IMG/VR virus record: IMGVR_UViG_3300002460_000105
Span: 1-34,901 of that record
Direction: 5' to 3' (one strand)
DNA: 34,901 nucleotides
Source of the DNA: a virus
Each line of letters starts with the position of its first letter. The first letter of the stretch is position 1. This document shows, one piece after another, positions 1 to 7,882 of the stretch. The position numbers and the translations under genes are program-made. The notes beneath the pieces are model-generated. The model was not told where the DNA came from. It saw nothing but the letters and a program-made list of their open reading frames with translations, and made no database searches.

Positions 1-217
1 GAGCGGTGCCGATAATTGCAATCTTTGAAATTGCTTCTTCAGCCTTCGGCTCATCTGTTTTAGCGACCTCGCTAGTCACAAGATGAACGGGTGGCGTCAT
101 CTTTAGCTGTTCTGTAGTAGTAGGAGTTAATTTCGGACTTGCAGACGGCGACCACTGAGGACCACCAGGATTTGAAATCAGTTCATGCGGAGGAGTCAAT
201 CTTGCTTGCAGGTTCAT
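1..217 (-). CDS. Uncharacterised phage protein, 3' end beyond window
   Basis: A minus-strand reading frame starts at the ATG at 217-215 and stays open to the window edge, giving 72 residues of an incomplete protein. It begins MNLQARLTPPHEL and is rich in Pro, Ser and Thr for about 50 residues, then has an acidic/alanine segment and ends in KIAIIGTA. That last piece looks like the first strand of a Rossmann- or NTP-binding-type fold entered after a disordered N-terminus. The start lies 3 nt after the stop codon of the gene upstream (ends at 221), so it belongs to the same late transcript. The function is unknown, and the fold suggestion rests on only eight residues. Confidence 0.6.
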   Translation of the reverse strand, partial: MNLQARLTPPHELISNPGGPQWSPSASPKLTPTTTEQLKMTPPVHLVTSEVAKTDEPKAEEAISKIAIIGTA

Positions 218-220
218 TTT

Positions 221-601
221 TTATCCTGTGATGGTTGCCGAAGTTAAAGTCACAATATCCCCGATTGAGATATTGACCGAATTGATAATAGCGTCTGAAC
301 CGGAACCTGCAAGTCCGACCGTCAACCCGCTGACCACTAGCGTTCCAGCCGATGTTTTAATCTGTGCCGCCGCTGCAACGCCAGCTACTGACGCCGCTAC
401 GTCAACTCTAGGCATGGTCGAGAATGTCAGTACGCGGGCGGCTACAGTCCCACATGGTTTAGCTAGAACAATAGTGGAAAGTACCGCCGCCATACCAGTC
501 GTGCCGACTTCCATATAGCCAGCACCGGCTCCCGCATCAATCGCGTTGATTACGTCCGTGAGACGAGTATTCGTGAGAGCGGTGTTATAGGTAACAGCCA
601 C
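221..601 (-). CDS. Small virion-associated protein of unknown function
   Basis: The likely start is the GTG at 601-599, because GAGG lies just upstream and the product then begins VAVTYNTALTNT. A longer frame back to a TTG at 664 adds Arg-rich residues overlapping the preceding gene and is less convincing. The 126-residue product is rich in Ala, Val, Thr and Gly with alternating hydrophobic stretches, as in beta-rich head or tail proteins, and has no Cys-rich or catalytic motif. It is the second-last gene of the visible late operon, between two other Thr/Ser-rich genes. A structural or head-completion role is inferred from position only. Confidence 0.65.
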   Translation of the reverse strand: MAVTYNTALTNTRLTDVINAIDAGAGAGYMEVGTTGMAAVLSTIVLAKPCGTVAARVLTFSTMPRVDVAASVAGVAAAAQIKTSAGTLVVSGLTVGLAGSGSDAIINSVNISIGDIVTLTSATITG

Positions 602-608
602 ATCATCC

Positions 609-1259
609 TCATCCGCTCTGAAGCACCGACAAGGTTGCCGACGAGGCGGCGACCGAAGAAACAACAGTCAATCTCCACGCCGCTATCGGTTTGGTAATCA
701 AGTCCTGTTGCGGAGATGAAGAAGCCTGATTGATCGTGCTGGAAATCCAAACGGTAGGATTGGCCACGCTTGGATTCGGATAGGTTCCGAACACGTCATC
801 GTAGGTATATTCCCAATTCACCCCGGTAATGCCGCTGCTGGAAGTAATGGTAAGATTGGCGGCAATATTGATCGGGTTTCTGGTAGTATCCACCACTCTC
901 CACGGAGTAGAACCCCAAGTATTCGTGCCTACATTGACTTGCCCTTCAACCACGCTGCTTACGGTGATCGAGGTAACAGTCAGAAAATCATTGATCGTTC
1001 TGGTCAGACTGCTCGCCGCCGTGGTGGAGCCAAGCAAAGCCTCACTGATTACCCCGCCACCTTCCCGTGTTCCTGTAATGGTAAATGTTACGCCGGAAAT
1101 ATCGCCAAGCGTTGACCACGCCGTAAGGCGTCTCTGGGTATCAAGAGGAAAGTTGGACGAATACAGAGTAACCGCAGAAGAAAGCGCGGTCGTGGAGATC
1201 AGAGCAACGCCTTGGGAAGAAGGGGCGGCTAGGGATTTTGGAGCATAAATAGTTTGCAT
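609..1259 (-). CDS. Thr/Ser-rich beta-type structural protein
   Basis: The 216-residue protein starts MQTIYAPKSLAAP and is dominated by Ser, Thr and Val in strand-like alternation, for example TSITVSSVVEG and LTITSSSGITG. This composition is typical of beta-sandwich virion proteins such as decoration, fibre or tail-tube components. No catalytic motif, signal peptide or membrane segment is visible. It shares its composition, but no clear motif, with the protein at 2041-2979. It sits downstream of the capsid gene in the same direction. A virion role is inferred; the precise role is unknown. Confidence 0.7.
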   Translation of the reverse strand: MQTIYAPKSLAAPSSQGVALISTTALSSAVTLYSSNFPLDTQRRLTAWSTLGDISGVTFTITGTREGGGVISEALLGSTTAASSLTRTINDFLTVTSITVSSVVEGQVNVGTNTWGSTPWRVVDTTRNPINIAANLTITSSSGITGVNWEYTYDDVFGTYPNPSVANPTVWISSTINQASSSPQQDLITKPIAAWRLTVVSSVAASSATLSVLQSG

Positions 1260-1311
1260 AATCCCTAGTCCCTCTCCGGGTCTTTACGTCTCCGTTTAAG
1301 CGTTCAACGGA

Positions 1312-1788
1312 TTACTGTTCCTGCGCGTAGACTGTGCCGGTTGCAGTTCCAGTATAGCCGCCAGACCTAGCACGCAGCACAAATCCTGCGCATGAGGTTG
1401 CGGGCCATACAAGTTCTGAACCGGGAGCGGCAACCCAACGATAGGAAGCGCGCTGGTTAACGCCAACATAGAACAAGTCCGAACCAGCCGTTACGGTTCC
1501 TTCGGTCGTGCTGTTGGCCACGATCTTGGCAAGAATAGCAGCATCGGCTGCATCAAGAGGAAGCGACGTAACAACGGTCCCGGTTGAAGGAACCGTGACA
1601 CGCGAGACAATCCACTCCATGTAGTTGTCGGCTGGAGTGCCATTGGTGCCTACCAACAAGTCATAAATCTTGCCGCGACGAGGGGCCGATTCCGCTCCGA
1701 CAATGGAGATCAAAGTCTTATAGGTAGTCGTCATCGCCTGCTGAGTACCGGCAGTCGTGGTAGAATTGGAAATTACGAAATTGGCCAT
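1312..1788 (-). CDS. Phage structural protein, unknown
   Basis: The 158-residue protein starts MANFVISNSTTTAG, with AGGTAG 5-10 nt upstream of the ATG (region 1789-1800). It is Thr/Ala-rich and apparently beta-structured, with repeated strand-turn patterns such as VTVPSTGTVVTSLPL and a Trp/Pro-containing C-terminal half. No enzymatic motif is seen. Its place among head genes just after the capsid gene, and its lack of a signal peptide, suggest a cytoplasmically assembled virion protein such as a head-tail joining or decoration protein. That is inference from gene order. Confidence 0.65.
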   Translation of the reverse strand: MANFVISNSTTTAGTQQAMTTTYKTLISIVGAESAPRRGKIYDLLVGTNGTPADNYMEWIVSRVTVPSTGTVVTSLPLDAADAAILAKIVANSTTEGTVTAGSDLFYVGVNQRASYRWVAAPGSELVWPATSCAGFVLRARSGGYTGTATGTVYAQEQ

Positions 1789-1799
1789 CTTCTACCTCC

Positions 1800-2030
1800 T
1801 TACTTTCCGGTCTTTGCAGATGAATACGGCGACTTGTCCGATCCAGCCTTGCCGCCACGCGCACGCTTATCTAGCCGTCCGCCGCTCTTGAAGCCTGGAA
1901 CCTTGCCGCCACTTTTCCGCTTGACGGCACCACCGCGCTTACGCTCAAGAGCTTCCTTGGCAACGTTGCTATCGCCGCCTTCGTAGAAGACCTTGCCACC
2001 TTTCTTATATGCCTTGTGACGATTAGCCAT
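1800..2030 (-). CDS. Small Lys/Gly-rich basic phage protein
   Basis: The ATG at 2030-2028 is preceded by AGGAG at good spacing, so this start is preferred over a longer Arg-rich extension to 2141 that overlaps the upstream gene. The 76-residue product begins MANRHKAYKKGGKV and contains repeated GG-K/R blocks, including KSGGRLDKRARGGK. Nearly the same block (KSGGRLDHYARGGK) occurs in the protein at 7080-7622. The strong positive charge suggests binding to DNA or to an acidic protein partner inside the head, but no known family is recognised. It lies between two structural genes of the late operon. Confidence 0.7.
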   Translation of the reverse strand: MANRHKAYKKGGKVFYEGGDSNVAKEALERKRGGAVKRKSGGKVPGFKSGGRLDKRARGGKAGSDKSPYSSAKTGK

Positions 2031-2040
2031 GTGTCTTCTC

Positions 2041-2979
2041 CTATGCGGTCGAGTATTGCGCCGCTCCAACAAGCATGTTGGCGGCACTGCTGAGATTGAT
2101 GACTTGCGGCGTCTGGAAGATGGTAAGACGCCGCGTTCCATCCGATGCCGTGGTCGATGAAAGCGTGCCTCTCACATCTGGTGTCGTACTGGTCTGCGTT
2201 GCTCTTGTAGAACCGCCGATCAATCCGGTCGAATTCGTTATGAGCGCGTTGTCGATATACGCCTGAATATACGGCAATCTAGGAGCGAAAATTGGGAGTC
2301 CATAGAGATCGGACACACCGACATAGACACCAGTGGAATTGATTGTTCCAGAGCATGTAATAGTCGAAATGTATTTGAAGGCTTTCTGCGTCGTTACCGT
2401 GCCATTGTTTGGCCCTACGATGACTTCATTCATCAGATAGCCATACACATCCCTACCTGAGATCGTGTAAACGCCACCAGAGTCGTCCACTGTCGATGTA
2501 ATCGTCAGAGCGCGTGAAATCATCGTCGATGACGCCCAAACAGTGATTGTGGCGTCGGAACCAAACGTAGTGGTCCCAGCCACACCATCAATTGCCAGTA
2601 AACCAGTGACAGTAACTCCAGTTTCAGGAGCAACAACGGATTGGCTGATGGTGACGTTATTAGTGTCGGATGCCGTCAGCGTCAGAGTTCTTGCCGCACC
2701 AGCGGTCGTTGAACTCTGCGTCTGCGCTACGCTGTTGGTGGAGATGACTGTCGGAACAGCATCAATGACTGGGCAGCGATCTAACCCATACCATCCATAA
2801 ACCGCAGTCGTTACCGGCGATCCAGGCTTATAGGTGTAATAGGCGCGCGGGTCCAAGAGACCCATACCGGCATAGCTTAACCCCGGACCCATTTGCCCGT
2901 TGTATTCCATCGACCTGCCGGTGGACGATAGGGTTGTCCCGAAAGAGACAAGCGGACCCGTCCATGCGGTGATTGCCAT
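2041..2979 (-). CDS. Large beta-rich virion protein, unknown
   Basis: The chosen start is the ATG at 2979-2977 (MAITAWTGPLVSF), with GGGGA 7 nt upstream. The in-frame TTG at 2985 is less likely. The 312-residue product has an aromatic/Gly/Pro-rich N-terminal quarter (residues 20-70). A long Thr/Ser/Val beta-rich centre follows, then a C-terminal part with GLPIFAPRLPYIQAYID. It follows the small 2982-3101 gene with its ATG 2 nt beyond that stop codon, which suggests translational coupling. Immediate proximity to the capsid gene implies a head or connector component; no specific family is recognised. Confidence 0.7.
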   Translation of the reverse strand: MAITAWTGPLVSFGTTLSSTGRSMEYNGQMGPGLSYAGMGLLDPRAYYTYKPGSPVTTAVYGWYGLDRCPVIDAVPTVISTNSVAQTQSSTTAGAARTLTLTASDTNNVTISQSVVAPETGVTVTGLLAIDGVAGTTTFGSDATITVWASSTMISRALTITSTVDDSGGVYTISGRDVYGYLMNEVIVGPNNGTVTTQKAFKYISTITCSGTINSTGVYVGVSDLYGLPIFAPRLPYIQAYIDNALITNSTGLIGGSTRATQTSTTPDVRGTLSSTTASDGTRRLTIFQTPQVINLSSAANMLVGAAQYSTA

Positions 2980-2981
2980 TG

Positions 2982-3101
2982 TCAAGTCCCCATTGATAGA
3001 TAGCAGGATGGATCGAAGGAGAACCCGGTATCAGAATTATAATCTAACGCTTCTCTTAGTTGCTGAAGCGTCAAATTACATTCTGTGTCCTTTGCCTTCA
3101 T
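2982..3101 (-). CDS. 39-residue protein resembling an HNH endonuclease N-terminus
   Basis: A small frame begins at the ATG at 3101-3099 and ends TGA at 2984-2982, filling the gap between the capsid gene stop (3117) and the next start (2979). The peptide contains LTLQQLREALDYNSDTGFSF. This matches the pattern L-T-x-x-x-L-x-E-x-(I/L)-x-Y-(N/D)-x-x-T-G-x-(F) found at the N-terminus of many HNH homing-type endonucleases, including the one at 19824-20348 (LTWSRLLEVINYNPKTGVF). No HNH motif follows. It may be a remnant of a homing endonuclease next to the capsid gene, or a short gene kept for coupling. The start has only a weak AGGG. Confidence 0.45.
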   Translation of the reverse strand: MKAKDTECNLTLQQLREALDYNSDTGFSFDPSCYLSMGT

Positions 3102-3116
3102 GCCACAACCCTAAGT

Positions 3117-4031
3117 TTAAGCGGTCGGGAAGGTCCCGTATGCCGATCTCCAATCGTAGTAGGCTGGTTTGTAGCGTTGGTATCCCTTGACCAACAGATT
3201 GTCGGTCGTGAACTCCACCGACATGTCCATCTCGAACGGCTTACGATTGAAGAAGATCAGTCCTTCAATGTTGGTGCAGATGAACCACGCGAAGTTGGAA
3301 GTCAGATAGTCACTAACGACATAGCCTTCCTTCAACGAGTCGTTCATCCCAAGGATGGCGTTCACATCGTTGTTGGCCGTACCAGGGCGAAGTTCGCTGC
3401 GGAACAGACGGATCGCTACCGGCTCAAGCTGAGTCGGGACGATAACTTTCTTACCGCGTCCGTAAATCTTCAGATTGGCGTTGTCGCGCCATGTCGAGCG
3501 GATATTGACGAGACCGTTAAGCAACGATGTCTCATTGAGACTTACGTCTGGTGACGGGCGGTTTCCGATAGTATTACCATCAACCGGATGGGCTGTGCTG
3601 AACAAAGCCACGCCATCGCCACCAACAGCAGCCACATAGGTCGTGCCGCTATTAAAGATGTCCCACGAATAGATTTCTTCCGTCTGAACGAAAGATTCCA
3701 TCAAGCCGTCATTGGACGGACCAAACTCTGATTTGTAGAGATTGTCGTCGATGGCCTTGCGCGTGATCGCATAGCCAAGTCCGATCTCAAAGTGCTCCGC
3801 GTTATAGGTATAACGCTGACCGGCAGAGTTATCGAACGCGGTAGGACCGCCTTCCTGCTTCAGTTGCGCAGTTCCGAGATAGCGAACCGAAGTCCTGCGC
3901 TCGACAGCCATGATAGAATTGGTCTGTTTGAAAACCTTCGGCCACTGCCGTTCGATCATCGGATATTTGCCGCTGATACCCCAAAGGCCGGGGAGAAGAA
4001 GGTCCCTGATCTGCGAGAGTGCGACGGGCAT
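3117..4031 (-). CDS. Major capsid protein
   Basis: The 304-residue protein starts MPVALSQIRDLLLPGL. It reads as a phage major head subunit, with an N-terminal helical segment leading to an MIERQWPKVF motif and a central LGYAITRKAIDDNLY region. The C-terminal half contains NLKIYGRGKKVIVPTQLEPVA, RLFRSELRPGTANNDVNAI and a closing LLVKGYQRYKPAYYDWR. This order resembles major head proteins of the Mu gpT-like group, which have the HK97 fold. The position downstream of portal, scaffold candidate and a decoration-type gene supports the call. No N-terminal delta domain is obvious, and a separate scaffold gene is present upstream. Confidence 0.8.
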   Translation of the reverse strand: MPVALSQIRDLLLPGLWGISGKYPMIERQWPKVFKQTNSIMAVERRTSVRYLGTAQLKQEGGPTAFDNSAGQRYTYNAEHFEIGLGYAITRKAIDDNLYKSEFGPSNDGLMESFVQTEEIYSWDIFNSGTTYVAAVGGDGVALFSTAHPVDGNTIGNRPSPDVSLNETSLLNGLVNIRSTWRDNANLKIYGRGKKVIVPTQLEPVAIRLFRSELRPGTANNDVNAILGMNDSLKEGYVVSDYLTSNFAWFICTNIEGLIFFNRKPFEMDMSVEFTTDNLLVKGYQRYKPAYYDWRSAYGTFPTA

Positions 4032-4043
4032 GTTCTATCTCCC

Positions 4044-4664
4044 TTACGAAGTTCTAGCGGTGAGGTTCTTGTTCGACCAGTTGTTGGGCTGGACGACCAA
4101 AATGGCACCGGCTACGGTGTTGTCAGTTCCGTTCGTACCGGGCGGTGCCCAGTTCGAGTAAACATCCATGATGCGGAACGGCAGCGCATTCGTAGCGCCA
4201 ATGACAGTCTGGCTCGAAGCAATGCTCGCACGGCCTTGACCAGTGAGAGTATTACCAGTGCTGCCAGTGATGACGCCGATGTTGAAGCCGACGATGCTTG
4301 ACCCGACTACTGCATTTGTGGACGCTTGAGCAGTCCACCATGTATTCGGGTCATCGACAATATAGCAGGTGACATCTCCAACTGCGGTACTGAGAGAACC
4401 GGGGAAATATCCCTGAATGACGCGGTTGCTTCCTGTGTCGTAGTAAGAACAACCGTCAAAGACGCCACGAACAGGAACTGCGCCAAGCCCTGTTGTCAGG
4501 GCGGTTACATAACCGCCAGCCGTGGTGCTGTCCTGAACCAGATCGCCCTTGTAGAGCGCGGTCGCATTTGACGATTGAAGGAGAGCTTTGGTGAGGCCGA
4601 CAGTGGGCGAGCCAGCCTGATAGTTGAAGTACCTGAAGCCAAAAGGTGCAAATGTGTTGGCCAT
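4044..4664 (-). CDS. Putative head decoration/minor capsid protein
   Basis: The 206-residue protein starts MANTFAPFGFRYFNYQAG, with GGAG upstream of the ATG at 4664. The opening 'F-A-P-F-G-F-R' followed by GDLVQDSTTAGGY and a GVFDGCSYYD segment is typical of small phage head proteins encoded next to the capsid gene. The rest is Gly/Thr/Val-rich with a predicted beta fold. It lies 12 nt upstream of the capsid gene start and is the first gene after a 170-bp intergenic region with a candidate promoter, so it is probably made together with the capsid protein. Decoration or head-fibre function is inferred from position. Confidence 0.65.
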   Translation of the reverse strand: MANTFAPFGFRYFNYQAGSPTVGLTKALLQSSNATALYKGDLVQDSTTAGGYVTALTTGLGAVPVRGVFDGCSYYDTGSNRVIQGYFPGSLSTAVGDVTCYIVDDPNTWWTAQASTNAVVGSSIVGFNIGVITGSTGNTLTGQGRASIASSQTVIGATNALPFRIMDVYSNWAPPGTNGTDNTVAGAILVVQPNNWSNKNLTARTS

Positions 4665-4800
4665 CGCGCACTGCTCCGTTCCTTGACCTTTCCGCGATCC
4701 TCGCGAAGACGGTCGGGTGAAACGTCAACAGCACGTTGGCGTGAAATTTTCGGGCAGCGCACCCAAAGGGTTTTATGAACCCTAGTCGTCTGTAGGTAAT

Positions 4801-4830
4801 TCCATACTACATCTTGTTCCTGCTCGTCAA
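4801..4830 (-). promoter_or_regulatory. Candidate promoter for decoration/capsid genes, with leader hairpin
   Basis: On the minus strand TTGACG (4830-4825) and TATGGA (4806-4801) are separated by 18 bp, just downstream of the stop of the gene ending at 4838. The predicted transcript would begin near 4794 and soon pass a perfect 6-bp hairpin (AGGGTT, 5-nt loop, AACCCT; 4767-4783) before the decoration gene at 4664. This would let the abundant capsid products be made independently of the upstream genes. The -10 element is not consensus. Confidence 0.4.
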
Positions 4831-4837
4831 GCCCCCG

Positions 4838-5434
4838 TCATTCCTTCGGAACATCTATCCGTTCATAGCCTTTGTTAATCTTGTTGGTACGAAGCGCGGA
4901 TGGATGTTGCGGATCAAAAGCGCCGCTAACAGGCAAGTCCCCGCCCCTCATCTGCTGCTCTTTGACCTGCACCTGTTCACGCGCCTTCTGGGCTTCCCGC
5001 GCTCTGGCGCGTTGGGTGAACTCCAGCGGACGCTGCATCAGAACAAGCCCTTCCACATTGACTTCACCCTGATAGCCCTTCTGCATGAAAAGATCACCGA
5101 ATTTCCCACCGAAATCGTCAGCATGGACCGGCTCCCATCCCTTGCGTTCAAACCTGGCCCTGCTTTGAGGCTGCGGCTGACCAAATATGGATTCCGTAAC
5201 CCATTGAAGGGAAATCCCCTGCCGTTCCATGTCTTCGATAATATCCTTGGGAATTTTCAGGCGATCATCGTCTTCATCGTCGGTATAGACGAATTTGGGC
5301 TTTGCCTTGATCGGAGTGCGGGCAGGTTCGCGCTCTACCGCCGTCTGGCGAATACGCGGCTTGCCGCGAGGCCACCCGCGTTTCTTCGGTGCTTCAACAG
5401 GAGAAGTTTCGAGAACTTCGGTTTTGTCAGTCAT
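4838..5434 (-). CDS. Head-module protein with AT-hook-like basic motif
   Basis: The 198-residue protein starts MTDKTEVLETSPVEAP. Residues 17-28 form a KKRGWPRGKPRIR block resembling an AT-hook (core R-G-x-P-R/K-G-K-P). An acidic stretch follows (TDDEDDDRLKIP), then a moderately conserved-looking middle (GWEPVHADDFGGKFGD), a charged helix (RARAREAQKAREQVQVKEQQM) and a C-terminal tail. Such proteins are common between scaffold and capsid genes in alphaproteobacterial phages. It could assist DNA or scaffold interactions in the prohead. No enzyme motif is seen. The start codon lies 4 nt from the preceding gene's stop region (5438). Confidence 0.65.
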   Translation of the reverse strand: MTDKTEVLETSPVEAPKKRGWPRGKPRIRQTAVEREPARTPIKAKPKFVYTDDEDDDRLKIPKDIIEDMERQGISLQWVTESIFGQPQPQSRARFERKGWEPVHADDFGGKFGDLFMQKGYQGEVNVEGLVLMQRPLEFTQRARAREAQKAREQVQVKEQQMRGGDLPVSGAFDPQHPSALRTNKINKGYERIDVPKE

Positions 5435-5437
5435 GGG

Positions 5438-6469
5438 TCAGTGTCCTTCTCCATAGCGGCCTTCGAGCTTTGCCTGTTCCAAAATAATTTTCTGACGGGC
5501 ATACTCGATTTCATCAATCCCGGCTATCTTCGCCGCCTCACGCTCCTGCGGCGTCAACGTCACTTTTGTCGTACTCGGCTTCCCAGTGGTTGTGGAAATA
5601 TTATCCCGGCTTACAGGAGCAGCCACGGTAGGACTCCTTCTCGTTTCAGGTTCGGCTTCCTCTTTCTTGACCGGCTCCCGCAATCCTAGCCGTTCCTCGA
5701 TGAACTGGAAATACCCTTCACTTCCGCGTCTGTGACCGGCATCTTCCGCATCGTAGTGCGCCGCACCAAGGCGAGCGTTCTTTCTCGGCTCTGTAAGATA
5801 ATCCTTGTGAATACGAAGCCAATCCTTTTCCGCATCATTGATAGCTATCTGAGAAATGTGATGTTCAAGCATGTCGGAAACAACTGGCTTAACTTCAGAT
5901 TTTATCGTCTTGGCTTCTTCGCGCTTGGCTTCATACGCAATCTTGCCGTCCTCAAGACTGACAAGCCTTGCTTCCGCCCTTACCAGTTTTCGTTGCGCTT
6001 CAGCGGCGGATTTCCAGTTGCTTTCCGCCGTGGCGGTTTCCAATTCCCTTTGCGCCGAATCAGCTTCGGATTGTGAGGCAGCAATCGCATTTACGATTGC
6101 ATCATATTTCGCCTGTTCGGCTTCGCCGCGAGAAAGTGTTACTTCATGCGAACGCTCTTGTTCGCGCTTTTCAGCTTCCTGTCTTTTCAGATTGGCTTCC
6201 GCTGCCTGCTCACGCGCAAGTTTTTCAGCTTTGGAAAGACTGTCAATCTGTTTCTGAAGATCAGATATTTCCGGTGCTTCAACCAGCTTTTCTTCAGTCT
6301 TAGACTTGATTTTTTCCGTAACTATCTTCTTGTCTTCACCATTACCACCTTCGACCTGGATTTCAGCTTCTTCAGTCTTGTCTTCCAGTTCAAGATCAAC
6401 CGGCTCCGTGAGCGGAACTTTGGCTATTTCTTCTTTGGTCTTTAGCGGGGCTGGCCTCAAGCGCGGCAT
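5438..6469 (-). CDS. Coiled-coil scaffold-like head protein
   Basis: The 343-residue protein is highly charged. After an acidic, low-complexity N-terminus (residues 1-75), residues about 75-195 form a long Ala/Glu/Lys/Gln-rich coiled coil. A shorter mixed region follows (SDMLEHHISQIAINDAEKDW), then a C-terminal helix ending near EGRYGEGH. Composition, length and location between co-chaperonin and capsid genes fit an internal scaffolding protein that guides capsid assembly and is removed before packaging. No protease motif is seen. Scaffold function is inferred from context and coiled-coil content, not from a recognised domain. Confidence 0.6.
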   Translation of the reverse strand: MPRLRPAPLKTKEEIAKVPLTEPVDLELEDKTEEAEIQVEGGNGEDKKIVTEKIKSKTEEKLVEAPEISDLQKQIDSLSKAEKLAREQAAEANLKRQEAEKREQERSHEVTLSRGEAEQAKYDAIVNAIAASQSEADSAQRELETATAESNWKSAAEAQRKLVRAEARLVSLEDGKIAYEAKREEAKTIKSEVKPVVSDMLEHHISQIAINDAEKDWLRIHKDYLTEPRKNARLGAAHYDAEDAGHRRGSEGYFQFIEERLGLREPVKKEEAEPETRRSPTVAAPVSRDNISTTTGKPSTTKVTLTPQEREAAKIAGIDEIEYARQKIILEQAKLEGRYGEGH

Positions 6470-6479
6470 GTTATGCCTC

Positions 6480-6893
6480 CTAGAATACCACTGACGGATC
6501 GGACAGTTTCATTTTGATATGCGTGTCTTCAATCAAGCGGCAAGCAACATTGTTAAGACTAAGTTGCCATGTGTCGCCAATGCGAAACGCACACCAATCA
6601 CCAACCTCAACCTTCTGTCCGTTGAAATGATTTACAAGATCGTCCACAAAAGCATCGGGGCCAAGCTTCAAGACTAACCCGGCCTTTGATTGCCATAGGT
6701 CTTCGGCTACGTTGCTATCCGGCCTGATGATGCCGCCGGAAGTGGTTTCGGGCCTGATATAGATAGCTACCAGCACCGTATTAAACATCAACTCAACTGA
6801 ACTGAGATCGCCAACGGCGGAAAGAATAGCTTGCTTCGGGTCTTTGGCGCGTGAGAATAATTCAATGGTCTTGCGCGGTACTGCCACTGGCAT
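6480..6893 (-). CDS. GroES-like co-chaperonin (Cpn10 fold)
   Basis: The 137-residue product carries a Cpn10-type core. SVELMFNTVLVAIYIRPETTSGGIIRP (about residues 32-58) corresponds to the first strands and the start of the mobile loop. Downstream come SKAGLVLKLGP, VEVGDWCAFRIGD and VACRLIEDTHIKMKL, the usual 'G-x-V-x-x-x-G-P', 'V-G-D' and C-terminal strand elements. Phage-encoded GroES homologues such as T4 gp31 pair with host GroEL to fold capsid protein. Its place just upstream of scaffold and capsid genes supports that role. The N-terminal 30 residues are an extension relative to bacterial GroES. Confidence 0.75.
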   Translation of the reverse strand: MPVAVPRKTIELFSRAKDPKQAILSAVGDLSSVELMFNTVLVAIYIRPETTSGGIIRPDSNVAEDLWQSKAGLVLKLGPDAFVDDLVNHFNGQKVEVGDWCAFRIGDTWQLSLNNVACRLIEDTHIKMKLSDPSVVF

Positions 6894-6897
6894 CTAC

Positions 6898-7083
6898 TTA
6901 TCCCTCGTTCATGTCCTTCTCGGTTTCATCGCACAGCACTAGAATACCTTCCAAGGCTTGGAGATACCCTACCAGTTCACGATACTTGGCGTAGTCGTCA
7001 GACTGGCCCCTTATCAAAAATTCCGTCTTGGATGCCTTCAACTCTTCGATCTTCTTGCGCAATCTGGCGTGAAACTGGTTCAC
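6898..7083 (-). CDS. Small helical phage protein
   Basis: The 61-residue protein starts MNQFHARLRKKIEELKA and is predicted to be almost entirely helical. It has two amphipathic segments (residues 4-20 and 28-56) separated by RGQSDDYAKYRELVGYL. It overlaps the stop of the upstream gene by 4 nt (7080-7083, ATGA) and lies 4 nt before the co-chaperonin gene, so it is translationally coupled. No family is assigned by eye. Small helical proteins at this position are frequent in podovirus-like head modules, but their role is unknown. Confidence 0.65.
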   Translation of the reverse strand: MNQFHARLRKKIEELKASKTEFLIRGQSDDYAKYRELVGYLQALEGILVLCDETEKDMNEG

Positions 7084-7622
7084 GACCGCGCTTTCTTCTG
7101 GAATTTGGAAAGCCCAAGCCGCCCAAGTCCGCTGTCCATCCCGCCTTTCAGATGGGGGTACTTATGAGCAGCGCCACCCCTAGCGCGCTTCAAAAATTTC
7201 TCCTGCTCGGATTCCGTCAGAATGGCCTTGTCAGGACCAGTCACCGCACCACCAGCTTTGCGCATCATTGGATTGATAGGTGGAGCGGGGGGAAGAAGAG
7301 GCACACCCCCCGCTCCTGCTACCCCCGGAACCGGGGCTGAGGGAGTTTGGGCAATTGGCTCCGAGGGCGGCATTAGAACTATTTTAACTTTGGTTTTAGC
7401 GCGCTTGGTCTTTCCGCCTCTTGCGTAATGATCTAAGCGACCACCTGATTTCTTGCCTTCAATCTTGGTTTCCTTGGCTTCCGCCTGTTTGAACATCTTG
7501 GCAAATAATTTACGATCCTCGGCTGCATCGCTATGCGGGCGGCCACCCTTGGCAAATCCAGTAAGAGATTTGATCTTGCCGCGCTCGGAAGCGCGGGATT
7601 CTTGTTTGTAGGGGTGCGCCAT
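7080..7622 (-). CDS. Basic Gly/Lys-rich phage protein with Pro-rich centre
   Basis: The 180-residue protein starts MAHPYKQESRASERGKIKSL. It contains KSGGRLDHYARGGKTKRAKTKV (residues about 58-79), almost the same block as in the 76-residue protein at 1800-2030. A Pro/Ala/Gly-rich linker follows (PSEPIAQTPSAPVPGVAG), then a second GG-containing basic stretch and a short C-terminal GLGRLGLSKFQKKARS. The charge and repeats suggest nucleic-acid or capsid-interior binding. It lies between portal-linked small genes and the co-chaperonin in the late operon. No established family is recognised. Confidence 0.65.
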   Translation of the reverse strand: MAHPYKQESRASERGKIKSLTGFAKGGRPHSDAAEDRKLFAKMFKQAEAKETKIEGKKSGGRLDHYARGGKTKRAKTKVKIVLMPPSEPIAQTPSAPVPGVAGAGGVPLLPPAPPINPMMRKAGGAVTGPDKAILTESEQEKFLKRARGGAAHKYPHLKGGMDSGLGRLGLSKFQKKARS

Positions 7623-7624
7623 AG

Positions 7625-7882
7625 CTATGCCTTCCCACCGTGTTTTCTTGGTACATCTTTTTCAGAAATATCTCTAATTCCTATTGATTTTCCACCGCCG
7701 ACACTAACAGAATGTGTTCCTATTTTCTTATATGACATCCCAACTGAATCTTTAATTCGATGTAATTCCGATTCTGGAGTTGATCCTATAGATTTAACAG
7801 TCCCGCCGTCAGCATAACCAGCCGTCATAGATTTCAACTTGGTTTTCTGACTGTCTTTGGCTTGCTTATGATTTGGGTGCAT
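7625..7882 (-). CDS. Small basic phage protein
   Basis: The 85-residue protein starts MHPNHKQAKDSQKTKLKSM. It is basic and Gly/Ser-rich, with YADGGTVKSIG and a C-terminal PRKHGGKA that recalls the GG-K motifs of its downstream neighbour. It overlaps the end of the portal gene by 17 nt and stops 3 nt before the next start, so it is part of the same coupled series. Local base composition is more AT-rich than its neighbours. Function is unknown. Confidence 0.6.
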   Translation of the reverse strand: MHPNHKQAKDSQKTKLKSMTAGYADGGTVKSIGSTPESELHRIKDSVGMSYKKIGTHSVSVGGGKSIGIRDISEKDVPRKHGGKA

